63,473 nt of DNA from Flavobacteriaceae bacterium. GTDB lineage: Bacteria; Bacteroidota; Bacteroidia; Flavobacteriales; Flavobacteriaceae. The translations under genes and the position numbers were made by a program. The notes under the pieces are model-generated. The model was not told the DNA's origin. It saw nothing but the letters and a program-made list of their open reading frames with translations, and did no database searches. Shown here piece after piece: positions 9,000 to 17,559 of this stretch (the first letter of the stretch is position 1; each line of letters starts with the position of its first letter). The DNA lies in the NCBI GenBank assembly GCA_002862645.1, contig PKDQ01000026.1:130777-194249 (forward strand), given 5' to 3'.

Positions 9000-10157
9000 A
9001 TGCGCATATGTTTGTTTGACGGTCCAAACCGTTCCGATTTATTACCCTTGGCTTATACTCGGCCTATTGCCGACTTGCTTATTGGTGGAATGTCGTTAGT
9101 CAAGCGATGGTCACAAGCGATGCAAGCTGAAGTTGTGGTCGAAACAGAAGCCTATCTTCAGGCAGACACCCCTTCTTTTGACCTTGCTATCATGGCAGGA
9201 TGTCTCCCAAACCCAGCGCTCCTTTCAGCTGTTAGGGGTTTACAAGACGGACAAAAACTCATACATAACGGTAAAGTGATTGCTTTTAGTGGTGCGCGCT
9301 CCAGTACAGACAAGTTGTTGGCAGCATTTGATGCCGTTGAGTTAGCTGCAGCAATACAAATTATTCGCTATCCTTGGGACGTATTCTCCAAAAATGCGGA
9401 GGTCTTGATTGAGGATGCTGCTTTTTACAGTGAAACGCATACCAATAAATTAAATGAAACCAACCAACACCATGGTGAGTACCCGCTGCTAGTTGGGTCA
9501 AATGTCACTTCATATGCTGCGGTATTCAACACTCAAGAAGGGCCCATTATTATTGACGATAACGCCACCATTATGGAAGGTGCTGTACTTCGAGGTCCTA
9601 TTTATATTGGTAAAAACAGTATTATTAAAATGGGTACTAAAATCTATGGCGGTACCAGTCTTGGGCCGCACTGCAAGGCAGGTGGCGAACTCAACAACGT
9701 AGTGATGCTAGGCAACAGCAACAAAGGGCATGACGGTTTTTTGGGTAATGCTGTTATAGGGGAGTGGTGTAACCTTGGCGCTGCTACGGATTCTTCAAAC
9801 CTTAAAAACGATTATGGGAACACTCGCGCTTGGAACTACACCCAGCAAAAGTTTATTTCAACTGAACTGCAATTCTGTGGTTTAGTTATGGGTGACCATT
9901 CTAAAACCGCCATTCAGACGCCTTTGAATACAGCTACTGTAGTTGGTGTTGGTTGTAGTATTTTTAGTATTGGTTTTCCTCGAACGTTTATTCCTAGTTT
10001 TTCTAGAGGAGGTTCTCAAGGCATGATCGAAAATAATTTAAACAAGATGCTGGAAACGGCTGCTGTGGTTATGGACAGACGCGGTAAAGAGATGGACGCA
10101 AAAGATAAAGCGGTATTAACCCATTTGTTTGCCCTCACCAAGCAATTCCGCCGATAG
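9000..10157 (+). CDS. Alternative GlmU-like sugar nucleotidyltransferase/acyltransferase
   Basis: This 385-residue protein has the layout of the Bacteroidota GlmU-like family: an N-terminal nucleotidyltransferase-like part beginning MRICLFDGPNRSDLLPLAYTRPIADLL, and a C-terminal left-handed beta-helix with hexapeptide repeats (about residues 185-340; for example GAVLRGPIYIGKNSIIKMG). The family is proposed to make UDP-N-acetylglucosamine, adding acetyl and uridylyl groups to glucosamine-1-phosphate, in genomes without classical GlmU. I do not see the classical GlmU signature LxxGxGTRMxS, so the activity is inferred from family and fold only. It is monocistronic or co-transcribed with mtaB 47 bases on. 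Confidence 0.82.
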   Translation: MRICLFDGPNRSDLLPLAYTRPIADLLIGGMSLVKRWSQAMQAEVVVETEAYLQADTPSFDLAIMAGCLPNPALLSAVRGLQDGQKLIHNGKVIAFSGARSSTDKLLAAFDAVELAAAIQIIRYPWDVFSKNAEVLIEDAAFYSETHTNKLNETNQHHGEYPLLVGSNVTSYAAVFNTQEGPIIIDDNATIMEGAVLRGPIYIGKNSIIKMGTKIYGGTSLGPHCKAGGELNNVVMLGNSNKGHDGFLGNAVIGEWCNLGAATDSSNLKNDYGNTRAWNYTQQKFISTELQFCGLVMGDHSKTAIQTPLNTATVVGVGCSIFSIGFPRTFIPSFSRGGSQGMIENNLNKMLETAAVVMDRRGKEMDAKDKAVLTHLFALTKQFRR

Positions 10158-10183
10158 CAGGTTGTACCTCAATCATATAGGAT

Positions 10184-10191
10184 TATATTTG
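10184..10191 (+). promoter_or_regulatory. Putative promoter -7 box for mtaB
   Basis: TATATTTG matches TAnnTTTG. A TTG at 10162-10164 lies 19 bases upstream and fits the -33 position. The mtaB ATG is 13 bases downstream. Confidence 0.55.
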
Positions 10192-10204
10192 CAAAAACAA
10201 CAAA

Positions 10205-11533
10205 ATGTCTGCTACAGGGTCAGTCGCTTTTTACACGCTTGGATGTAAGCTGAATTTTTCAGAAACGTCGACCATTGCCCGTTCTTTTAAGCTGGCAGGC
10301 TATACCGAAACCGCCTTTGATACCGCTGCAGATGTATATGTGATTAACACCTGCTCGGTTACAGAAAATGCTGATAAAAAATTCAAAACCATTGTGAAAC
10401 AGGCGCTCAAGCAAAACCCTGAAGGTTTTTTGGTTGCAATTGGTTGCTATGCCCAACTCAAGCCCGAAGAATTGGCTGTTTTAGACGGAGTAGATTTGGT
10501 GCTAGGTGCTAATGAAAAGTTTAATGTAGTAGATTTTATTAAGAGTAAGACGGCATCAGAAACTGCGGTTCATGCTTGTTCCATTGACGCTGTAGAACAG
10601 TATGTCGGAAGTTACGCTATCGGGAAACGCACACGGGCATTTTTAAAAGTGCAAGACGGTTGTGATTATAAGTGTACTTACTGTACCATTCCGTTGGCGC
10701 GTGGTTTTTCCCGAAGCGATACTCTTGATAATATTTTAAAGCAAGCAAATGAAATTGCCGCTCAAGACATCAAAGAGGTGGTGCTGACTGGTGTTAATAT
10801 CGGTGACTTTGGCAAGGGGGAGTTTGGTGCAAAAAAACACGACCATACGTTTTTTGATTTGGTCACTGCCTTAGATGAAGTATCTGGTTTGGAGCGCATA
10901 CGTATCTCTTCTATTGAGCCCAATTTATTGCGTCAAGAAACCATAGACTTTGTAGCAAATTCCAAGCGATTTGTCCCTCATTTTCACATACCCCTACAAA
11001 GTGGAAGCAATGAAATTTTGGCAGCTATGCGCAGAAGATACCAGCGCGAACTATACGTAAAGCGGGTGTCACAGATTAAATCCCGTATGCCACACGCTTG
11101 TATAGGGGTTGATGTTATTGTGGGTTTTCCTGGGGAGTCAGACGATCACTTTATGGAAACCTACCATTTTCTTAATGAGCTAGAAGTTTCCTACTTACAC
11201 GTATTTACCTATTCTGAGCGGGAGAATACCCTTGCAGCTGGTATGCCAGCAGTTGTCCCTAAAGAAGTGCGTGCCAAAAGGAGCAAGATGTTGCGAGGTT
11301 TGTCGCAAAAAAAGCGTCGAGCCTTTTATGAGAGCCAATTGGGAACTGAACAAGACGTTTTATTTGAATCTGAAAATAAGAACGGATATATTCACGGATT
11401 CACTCCTAATTATGTCAAAGTTAAAAGCTTTTGGGATCCAGCCTTATGCGACACCATAGCACGCGTGCGCTTAACTGCAATTGAGGATGATGGTTTGGTG
11501 GTTTTTGATGTAAAAACGGCTATTACGGCCTAA
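10205..11533 (+). CDS. mtaB: tRNA t6A37 methylthiotransferase MtaB
   Basis: MtaB is a radical-SAM enzyme that adds a methylthio group to t6A at position 37 of tRNAs, giving ms2t6A. The protein of 442 residues has the N-terminal methylthiotransferase domain with three cluster cysteines (YTLGCKLNFSET, VINTCSVTENAD, VAIGCYAQLKPEE) and the radical-SAM motif CDYKCTYCTIPLARG. A C-terminal TRAM-like tail follows. The order and spacing match MtaB better than MiaB or RimO. The window also encodes TsaC/Sua5, an enzyme needed to make the t6A substrate. Confidence 0.92.
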   Translation: MSATGSVAFYTLGCKLNFSETSTIARSFKLAGYTETAFDTAADVYVINTCSVTENADKKFKTIVKQALKQNPEGFLVAIGCYAQLKPEELAVLDGVDLVLGANEKFNVVDFIKSKTASETAVHACSIDAVEQYVGSYAIGKRTRAFLKVQDGCDYKCTYCTIPLARGFSRSDTLDNILKQANEIAAQDIKEVVLTGVNIGDFGKGEFGAKKHDHTFFDLVTALDEVSGLERIRISSIEPNLLRQETIDFVANSKRFVPHFHIPLQSGSNEILAAMRRRYQRELYVKRVSQIKSRMPHACIGVDVIVGFPGESDDHFMETYHFLNELEVSYLHVFTYSERENTLAAGMPAVVPKEVRAKRSKMLRGLSQKKRRAFYESQLGTEQDVLFESENKNGYIHGFTPNYVKVKSFWDPALCDTIARVRLTAIEDDGLVVFDVKTAITA

Positions 11534-11538
11534 CGATC

Positions 11539-11832
11539 TTAGATGCGCACTCCAATAGGGAGCATACTTCTGTAGCGCTTATTCTTGCGAATAAAGCGTA
11601 CAATCTCGGGACTGGTTGGCATCATGCTGATGTTTCGCTCTGCAATAATTGATAATACTTCTTTTATAAAAGCATCGCTAAAATCATTAGGGCACTTCTC
11701 TTTTGGTACTACAAGTTTGGTTAAGAAAATTTTGCGTTCCTGTTGGGCGTATTCTATTTTGGCAAGTTCACCTTGAACTTTTGTTTCAAATTGGCGCAAA
11801 AAGGCGTTGTCAGTAACGTTAATTTTATCCAT
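11539..11832 (-). CDS. Short GNAT-like (YjdJ-type) protein, degenerate
   Basis: This 97-residue protein follows the pattern of the small YjdJ-like N-acetyltransferase domain: a strand rich FETKVQGELAKIEYAQQERK, then VVPKE, a helix, and the closing MPTSPEIVRFIRKNKRYR, which mirrors the family end (PLCPYVAxFIRKNPE). The acetyl-CoA pyrophosphate loop of active members (GxGxG/A after VPxxLxG) is missing: the region reads KCPNDFSDAFIKE. It may bind another ligand or be structural. The start ATG at 11832 lies in the divergent gap with the alpha/beta hydrolase gene; its stop is six bases from the mtaB stop on the opposite strand. Confident that it is a gene, less so about the fold. Confidence 0.65.
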   Translation of the reverse strand: MDKINVTDNAFLRQFETKVQGELAKIEYAQQERKIFLTKLVVPKEKCPNDFSDAFIKEVLSIIAERNISMMPTSPEIVRFIRKNKRYRSMLPIGVRI

Positions 11833-11885
11833 AAATTAATTGCTAGAGGACAAATTTACAAAATTTTATGTACATTGAAGTTGCA

Positions 11886-12554
11886 ATGAATAAGAGTGCT
11901 GCCATTCATGTTTATATGATGCCCGGATTGGCTGCTAATAATGAGATTTTTGAACGCATAAAAGTTAGCAGTCCTTTCAAGGTTCATTTGTTGTCTTGGA
12001 TTATGCCTAACCAAGACGAATCTCTAGTGTCTTATGCTGAGCGTATGTGTGAACACATTACGCATCCTAAACCTGTTTTAATAGGGGTTTCATTTGGTGG
12101 GATATTGGTTCAAGAAATGTCTAAAATTATTTCATGTAAAAAGGTTATTATTATTTCTAGTGTGCGCACTTGGCGTGAATTTCCTATTCATATGCGTATC
12201 ACTCGCAAGACAAAGGCCTATAAGTTCTTTCCTGTTCAGTGGATTGATAATTTAGAAGATTTTGTGGGCTTTGTTTTTGGTCCATCGGCACGAAAGCGCA
12301 TGGATTTAAATAAAAAATACCTTTCAGTACGCTCGCCAGAATACCTTAACTGGTCCTTGGAAGTCCTCTTTAATTGGAGTCAAGATGTGCCATTGCCTAA
12401 TGTTACGCACATTCACGGGACTTATGATATGGTATTTCCCGTCTTACACTTAAAGGATTATATCCCTGTTCCCAAAGGAACACACGTCATGATCATGACA
12501 CGGGCAAAATGGATCAGTCAAAATTTACCACGAATTATCTTAACCCAGACCTGA
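11886..12554 (+). CDS. Alpha/beta hydrolase
   Basis: A 222-residue protein with a complete predicted catalytic triad: nucleophile Ser69 in the elbow GVSFGG, Asp181 in HGTYDMVFP and His200 in KGTHVMI. The oxyanion-hole segment is YMMPGLAAN near residue 14. There is no signal peptide, so it should act in the cytoplasm. The frame opens at 11868 with another ATG; I prefer 11886 (MNKSAAIHVYMMPG), where homology to the fold begins, but the choice is open. The substrate is unknown. Confidence 0.82.
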   Translation: MNKSAAIHVYMMPGLAANNEIFERIKVSSPFKVHLLSWIMPNQDESLVSYAERMCEHITHPKPVLIGVSFGGILVQEMSKIISCKKVIIISSVRTWREFPIHMRITRKTKAYKFFPVQWIDNLEDFVGFVFGPSARKRMDLNKKYLSVRSPEYLNWSLEVLFNWSQDVPLPNVTHIHGTYDMVFPVLHLKDYIPVPKGTHVMIMTRAKWISQNLPRIILTQT

Positions 12555-12555
12555 G

Positions 12556-13071
12556 TTAAATCTTCTTTAACTGTTGCTGCATCAACTTGATTTGATCGGC
12601 AAGCATGTTCTGCTTGTCCAATTTTTTAGCTTCATTAAGCAGCAGTGTGGCCTCTCGCTTACGTCTTTTTTGCATCACAATACCGGCTAGACTGAGTTTG
12701 GCCATGGCCAAGTCATGTTTCATGTTAAGACCTAGTGAAATGGCTTTTTTAAAGTGACGTTCTGCTTTTGTCAGGTTTTTTTGGGCTTCTATCACGCCGT
12801 GTAAAAAATAAAAGTAGCCTTGTTGCTTTTGGGTTAATGCAGACTCCGGTTTTTTGATTCTGTTCAACCAGCGTTGGGTTCCGTCGAAGTCTTGTTTACG
12901 TAGGCGTAGGAAGGAAAGTAAGATCAATTCATTCTTGTAATAAAGAAAAACAAAAATACCAGCTAGGAAAATCATTGCAATCCCGTTGCCGATATTCCCT
13001 TCAATAAATTGGTAAACGGCATATCCCAAAAAAGCGATTGCGATTACAATTTTTATGAATTTTGGAAACAT
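12556..13071 (-). CDS. Membrane-anchored TPR-like protein
   Basis: Residues 5-22 and 28-48 form two hydrophobic helices in a hairpin; the rest (about 60-171) is helical and charged with TPR-like spacing (for example [19 protein letters not shown], then [10 protein letters not shown]). I expect a short hairpin anchor in the inner membrane with a helical repeat domain exposed to the cytoplasm. The protein is probably a scaffold; no partner can be named. Its stop is one base after the convergent hydrolase stop at 12554, and it is divergent from rpmH. Confidence 0.7.
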   Translation of the reverse strand: MFPKFIKIVIAIAFLGYAVYQFIEGNIGNGIAMIFLAGIFVFLYYKNELILLSFLRLRKQDFDGTQRWLNRIKKPESALTQKQQGYFYFLHGVIEAQKNLTKAERHFKKAISLGLNMKHDLAMAKLSLAGIVMQKRRKREATLLLNEAKKLDKQNMLADQIKLMQQQLKKI

Positions 13072-13117
13072 ATATACAATTTAGGCAACAAATCTACATA
13101 TTTCTGCGGTAGCTTTG

Positions 13118-13147
13118 TTTGTTCTTATATGAGATATTGTATATTTG
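13118..13147 (+). promoter_or_regulatory. rpmH promoter (-33 TTTG, -7 TATATTTG)
   Basis: TTTG at 13118-13121 and TATATTTG at 13140-13147 are separated by 18 bases, an excellent fit to the Bacteroidota housekeeping promoter. The rpmH ATG follows 23 bases after the -7 box. Confidence 0.75.
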
Positions 13148-13170
13148 CATCCATCTCTAAGAAAACATTG

Positions 13171-13329
13171 ATGAAAAGAACATTTCAACCCTCGATAAGA
13201 AAGCGTCGTAATAAACACGGCTTCATGGAGCGTATGGCTTCTGCAGCAGGACGCAAGGTATTAGCAGCACGTCGCGCAAAGGGACGTAAAAAGATATCTG
13301 TCTCATCCGAACCACGTCACAAAAAATAA
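13171..13329 (+). CDS. rpmH: 50S ribosomal protein L34
   Basis: The 52-residue protein [17 protein letters not shown] is a textbook L34: very basic, with the block [19 protein letters not shown]. The open frame runs upstream to 13009, but the conserved N-terminus and the promoter fix the start at 13171. Unlike in many bacteria, rnpA does not follow; carB does, behind a strong terminator. Confidence 0.97.
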   Translation: MKRTFQPSIRKRRNKHGFMERMASAAGRKVLAARRAKGRKKISVSSEPRHKK

Positions 13330-13352
13330 GTGAATAAACCGTTTAAAACTTC

Positions 13353-13384
13353 AAGGTGTTACTGTAACAGTAACACCTTTTTTT
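13353..13384 (+). terminator. Rho-independent terminator of rpmH
   Basis: A perfect ten-pair stem AAGGTGTTAC/GTAACACCTT (13353-13362 and 13370-13379), whose loop can add further pairs, followed by a T run. It begins 23 bases after the rpmH stop. Confidence 0.92.
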
Positions 13385-13428
13385 ATATATATTCGAAAGA
13401 TTTTTGACCAACTTTAGTTGTGCACTTT

Positions 13429-16281
13429 ATGGCAAAGAAAAAAGACCTTAACAGTATCCTAATTATCGGCTCCGGCCCCATTATCATCGGGCAAGCTTGT
13501 GAATTCGATTATTCTGGCTCACAATCCCTCCGTTCTCTTAGAGAGGACGGAATAGAAACCATACTCATCAACTCCAATCCGGCAACTATCATGACCGACC
13601 CATCCATGGCCGATCATGTTTATTTGTTACCGCTCACCACAAAATCTATTATTCAAATTTTGAAGGAGCACCCGCATATTGATGCGGTACTGCCTACTAT
13701 GGGTGGTCAAACTGCTCTCAATTTGTGTATTGAAGCAGACGAAAAAGGCATTTGGAAAGACTTTGATGTAAAGTTGATAGGCGTTAATATTGATGCTATT
13801 AACATTACTGAAGACCGCGAAAAGTTCCGTGAGCTTATGGAAAAAATTAACGTTCCTATGGCGCCACAAGCCACAGCAACCTCATTTCTAAAAGGAAAAG
13901 AAATTGCTCAAGAATTTAGTTTTCCCCTTTGTATTCGTGCTTCCTACACCCTTGGAGGTGCTGGTGCTGCCATTGTATATGATGAAAATGACTTTGAAGA
14001 TCTGCTTAGACGTGGTTTAGAAATATCTCCTATACATGAGGTCATGATTGACAAAGCCATGATGGGATGGAAAGAATACGAATTGGAACTCCTTCGTGAT
14101 AATAACGATAATGTGGTTATCATCTGTTCTATTGAGAATATGGATCCTATGGGTATTCATACGGGTGACTCCATAACCGTGGCGCCAGCCATGACGCTTT
14201 CCGATAAGACCTATCAGAAAATGAGAGATATGGCCATCAAGATGATGCGTAGCATTGGTGACTTTGCCGGTGGTTGTAATGTGCAATTTGCTGTAAGCCC
14301 CGATGATAAAGAAGATATTATTGCCATTGAGATTAACCCACGTGTTTCGCGCTCTTCGGCATTGGCAAGTAAAGCAACGGGATATCCCATTGCCAAAGTG
14401 GCTACCAAGCTCGCTATTGGCTACCGCTTAGATGAGTTGGATAACCAGATTACCAAGTCTACTTCTGCTTTGTTTGAGCCAACACTCGATTATGTAATCG
14501 TTAAAATACCACGCTGGAATTTCGATAAGTTTGAAGGCTCTGACCGTACCCTAGGCTTGCAGATGAAAGCTGTTGGTGAGGTGATGGGTATTGGGCGTTC
14601 GTTCCAAGAAGCCTTGCATAAGGCCACCCAGTCGCTTGAAATTAAGCGTAACGGTCTGGGCGCAGACGGTAAAGGCTATACAGATTACAATCAAATTATT
14701 GACAAGCTGACCCATGCCTCTTGGGATCGGGTATTTGTGATTTACGATGCCATTGTGATGGGCATCCCGCTAAGTCAGATCTACGATATCACCAAGATTG
14801 ATATGTGGTATCTCAAACAGTACGAGGAATTATTCAACTTACAAAAAGAAATTTCAAACTTTTCGATTGACACAATTGAAAAACCACTCTTGTTAGAAGC
14901 CAAGCAAAAAGGTTATGGTGATAGACAAATTGCCCATATGCTGGGTTGTTTGGAAAGTGAGGTATACAAAAAGCGAGATACGATGAACATTCACCGTGTG
15001 TATAAGCTGGTGGACACCTGTGCTGCTGAATTTACAGCCAAGACTCCGTATTACTATTCCACTTTTGAAAGTACCATGGAAACCGCTGAGGGCAACTCTT
15101 ATGTGCACAACGAGAGTGTGGTAAGTGACAAAAAGAAAGTAGTGGTATTGGGCTCTGGGCCGAACAGAATTGGTCAGGGGATTGAATTTGATTACTGTTG
15201 CGTGCACGGCGTATTGGCAGCTGCTGAAGCTGGGTATGAAACCATCATGATTAACTGTAACCCCGAGACGGTTTCTACCGATTTTGACACAGCTGACAAA
15301 CTTTATTTTGAGCCTGTTTTCTGGGAACATATCTACGATATTATCCGTCATGAAAAGCCCGAAGGTGTTATTGTACAGTTGGGTGGACAGACTGCCTTAA
15401 AACTAGCAGAGAAACTTGAGCGTTACGGCGTTAAAATCATGGGTACTAGCTTTGAATCGTTAGACTTAGCTGAAGACCGTGGAAGTTTTTCTACACTGCT
15501 CAAAGAAAACAACATTCCTTACCCAGAGTTTGGTGTTGCAGAAACTGCAGACGAAGCGCTTGCCTTGGCAGATCAATTGAGCTTCCCTATACTGGTGCGC
15601 CCATCCTATGTATTGGGTGGTCAGGGGATGAAAATTGTCATCAACAAAGAGGAGCTAGTTAAGCACGTGGTGGATTTGTTGCACAAAATACCCAACAACA
15701 AGCTGCTGCTAGATCACTACCTAGATGGTGCCATAGAGGCCGAAGCAGATGCTATTTGTGACGGAGAAGACGTTTATATCATCGGTATCATGGAGCATAT
15801 AGAACCCTGTGGTATTCATTCGGGCGATTCCAACGCGACCTTACCTCCCTTTAACTTAGGCGACTTTGTGATGCAGCAGATTAAGGATCACACTAGAAAG
15901 ATTGCGCTATCGCTTAATACGGTTGGACTGATTAATATTCAGTTTGCCATCAAGAACGACACCGTTTATATCATTGAAGCCAACCCCCGTGCATCGCGTA
16001 CGGTTCCCTTTATCGCCAAGGCGTATAAGGAGCCTTATGTGAATTATGCCACTAAAGTAATGCTGGGCGAAAAAAAAGTGAAGGACTTTGATTTTCAACC
16101 CGAACTAGATGGCTTTGCCATCAAGCAGCCGGTTTTTTCATTTAATAAATTCCCGAACGTTGACAAGGCATTAGGCCCAGAAATGAAGAGTACTGGTGAA
16201 AGCATCTTGTTTATCGACAGTTTGAAAGATGATGCCTTTTATGAGCTGTACGGACGCCGCAAGATGTACTTGAGCAAGTAG
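13429..16281 (+). CDS. carB: Carbamoyl-phosphate synthase large subunit, short form without C-terminal regulatory domain
   Basis: CarB makes carbamoyl phosphate from bicarbonate, ammonia and ATP for arginine and pyrimidine synthesis. Both halves are present: GSGPIIIGQACEFDYSG and INSNPATIMTD in the first, GSGPNRIGQGIEFDYCC and INCNPETVSTDFD in the second, each with its ATP-grasp domain (SYTLGGAGAAIVY; SYVLGGQGMKIV). The protein is 950 residues from the ATG at 13429 and stops at GRRKMYLSK, where the E. coli enzyme (1,073 residues) continues into an MGS-like domain that binds allosteric effectors. That domain is absent here, as in other Bacteroidota to my knowledge. carA is not adjacent. A GTG at 13420 could add three residues. 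Confidence 0.95.
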   Translation: MAKKKDLNSILIIGSGPIIIGQACEFDYSGSQSLRSLREDGIETILINSNPATIMTDPSMADHVYLLPLTTKSIIQILKEHPHIDAVLPTMGGQTALNLCIEADEKGIWKDFDVKLIGVNIDAINITEDREKFRELMEKINVPMAPQATATSFLKGKEIAQEFSFPLCIRASYTLGGAGAAIVYDENDFEDLLRRGLEISPIHEVMIDKAMMGWKEYELELLRDNNDNVVIICSIENMDPMGIHTGDSITVAPAMTLSDKTYQKMRDMAIKMMRSIGDFAGGCNVQFAVSPDDKEDIIAIEINPRVSRSSALASKATGYPIAKVATKLAIGYRLDELDNQITKSTSALFEPTLDYVIVKIPRWNFDKFEGSDRTLGLQMKAVGEVMGIGRSFQEALHKATQSLEIKRNGLGADGKGYTDYNQIIDKLTHASWDRVFVIYDAIVMGIPLSQIYDITKIDMWYLKQYEELFNLQKEISNFSIDTIEKPLLLEAKQKGYGDRQIAHMLGCLESEVYKKRDTMNIHRVYKLVDTCAAEFTAKTPYYYSTFESTMETAEGNSYVHNESVVSDKKKVVVLGSGPNRIGQGIEFDYCCVHGVLAAAEAGYETIMINCNPETVSTDFDTADKLYFEPVFWEHIYDIIRHEKPEGVIVQLGGQTALKLAEKLERYGVKIMGTSFESLDLAEDRGSFSTLLKENNIPYPEFGVAETADEALALADQLSFPILVRPSYVLGGQGMKIVINKEELVKHVVDLLHKIPNNKLLLDHYLDGAIEAEADAICDGEDVYIIGIMEHIEPCGIHSGDSNATLPPFNLGDFVMQQIKDHTRKIALSLNTVGLINIQFAIKNDTVYIIEANPRASRTVPFIAKAYKEPYVNYATKVMLGEKKVKDFDFQPELDGFAIKQPVFSFNKFPNVDKALGPEMKSTGESILFIDSLKDDAFYELYGRRKMYLSK

Positions 16282-16324
16282 GGAATAGCTGATTTTCACG
16301 TATATTTAGACAAACATTATTTCC

Positions 16325-17530
16325 ATGGATGCCGTTTTACTTTTGCTTTTGTTGTCCATAATATTAATTCTAATTTTTAGGTTTAAAAAAGTTGCTCCGC
16401 CTGATGTGAGTACTTACCATGAAGAAATTGCAGAATTAAGGATTAAACTTGCTGTAAAAGAGGAAGAAATCAAAACCTTGAACGATAAGCTTTTATCTGA
16501 GAAAGATCGAGAGGTTCGTTTGACGACAGAGTTTGAAAATTTATCATTTAAGATTCTTGAGCAAAATTCAAAGAAATTTAAAGAACAAAATGCCGAACAA
16601 CTTGAGTCTATTTTAAGTCCCCTTGGAAAAGAATTAGATATATTTAGAAAAAAACTTGATAAATCAAACGATGATTTTTTAAAAGGAAACATCGCTTTAA
16701 ACGAACATTTAAAAACCCTTCAAGGACTAAATCAACAGCTTAGTCAAGATACACATAACCTTACCAGTGCTTTGATTGGAGATTCAAAAACCCAAGGAGA
16801 CTGGGGTGAAAAACAGTTGGAAGTCTTATTGGAGCGTACAGGCTTAATGCGAAATGTTCATTTTACTACTCAAGGCGGTTATCGCGATGAAAATGGCGAT
16901 TTAAAGAAGCCTGATTTTATTATAAAACTCCCTGATGACAAGCATATTGTTATTGACTCAAAGGTTTCGTTGACTGCATACTATGATTATTCTAGTTCTG
17001 AAGATGTTGAAATTCGCAAGGAGGCGTTGAAACGCCACTTGGCTAGTGTGCGAAAACATTTTAATGACTTAGGTAAGAAAAACTACCAATCCCTTTATGG
17101 GATAAATTCCCCTGATCACGTGCTAATGTTCGTGCCTATAGAGCCTGCTCTTATGTTGGCTTATCAACAAGACTCCGATTTACATCTAGATGCATTTGAT
17201 AAAAAGGTGGTGCTTATGTCTACCTCAATCTTATTAGCAACACTCAATACAATTTCTTCTATTTGGAAACAAGAAAATCAAAAACGAAATGTTATTGAAA
17301 TCGCAAAACAGGGTGGCCTTTTATATGATAAGTTTGTGGGCTTTGTAGAGGACCTGTTAAAGGTAGGTAAGTCATTAGATGCTTCCAAAGAGTCCTACTC
17401 GGATGCTATGAATAAATTGGTTGACGGCAAAGGCAATTTGATTACTAAGGTGGAAAAGCTACGTGAGTTAGAAGCTAAAACAAATAAAAATATCCCTAAG
17501 AATCTGTTGGATAGGGCACAGGGAGATTAA
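16325..17530 (+). CDS. rmuC: DNA recombination protein RmuC
   Basis: This 401-residue protein has an N-terminal membrane helix (residues 2-20), a coiled coil (about 25-150) and the RmuC nuclease-like core that begins GDWGEKQLEVLLERTGL and contains PDFIIKLPDDKHIVIDSKVSL, the PD-(D/E)xK-like part. RmuC is tied to limiting inverted-repeat rearrangement and genome stability; its biochemical action is still poorly known. The coiled coil is shorter than in E. coli RmuC (475 residues). The gene stands alone between carB and the convergent lysA. Confidence 0.9.
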   Translation: MDAVLLLLLLSIILILIFRFKKVAPPDVSTYHEEIAELRIKLAVKEEEIKTLNDKLLSEKDREVRLTTEFENLSFKILEQNSKKFKEQNAEQLESILSPLGKELDIFRKKLDKSNDDFLKGNIALNEHLKTLQGLNQQLSQDTHNLTSALIGDSKTQGDWGEKQLEVLLERTGLMRNVHFTTQGGYRDENGDLKKPDFIIKLPDDKHIVIDSKVSLTAYYDYSSSEDVEIRKEALKRHLASVRKHFNDLGKKNYQSLYGINSPDHVLMFVPIEPALMLAYQQDSDLHLDAFDKKVVLMSTSILLATLNTISSIWKQENQKRNVIEIAKQGGLLYDKFVGFVEDLLKVGKSLDASKESYSDAMNKLVDGKGNLITKVEKLRELEAKTNKNIPKNLLDRAQGD

Positions 17531-17559
17531 CTCTTTAGATCTCTTGTGTTTTATTGAAG

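Noticed and set aside
13429-16281. carB as a truncated or frameshifted gene because it is about 120 codons shorter than in E. coli
   Set aside because: It ends cleanly with a family-like last helix and no remnant of the missing domain follows; the short form is, to my knowledge, normal in this phylum.
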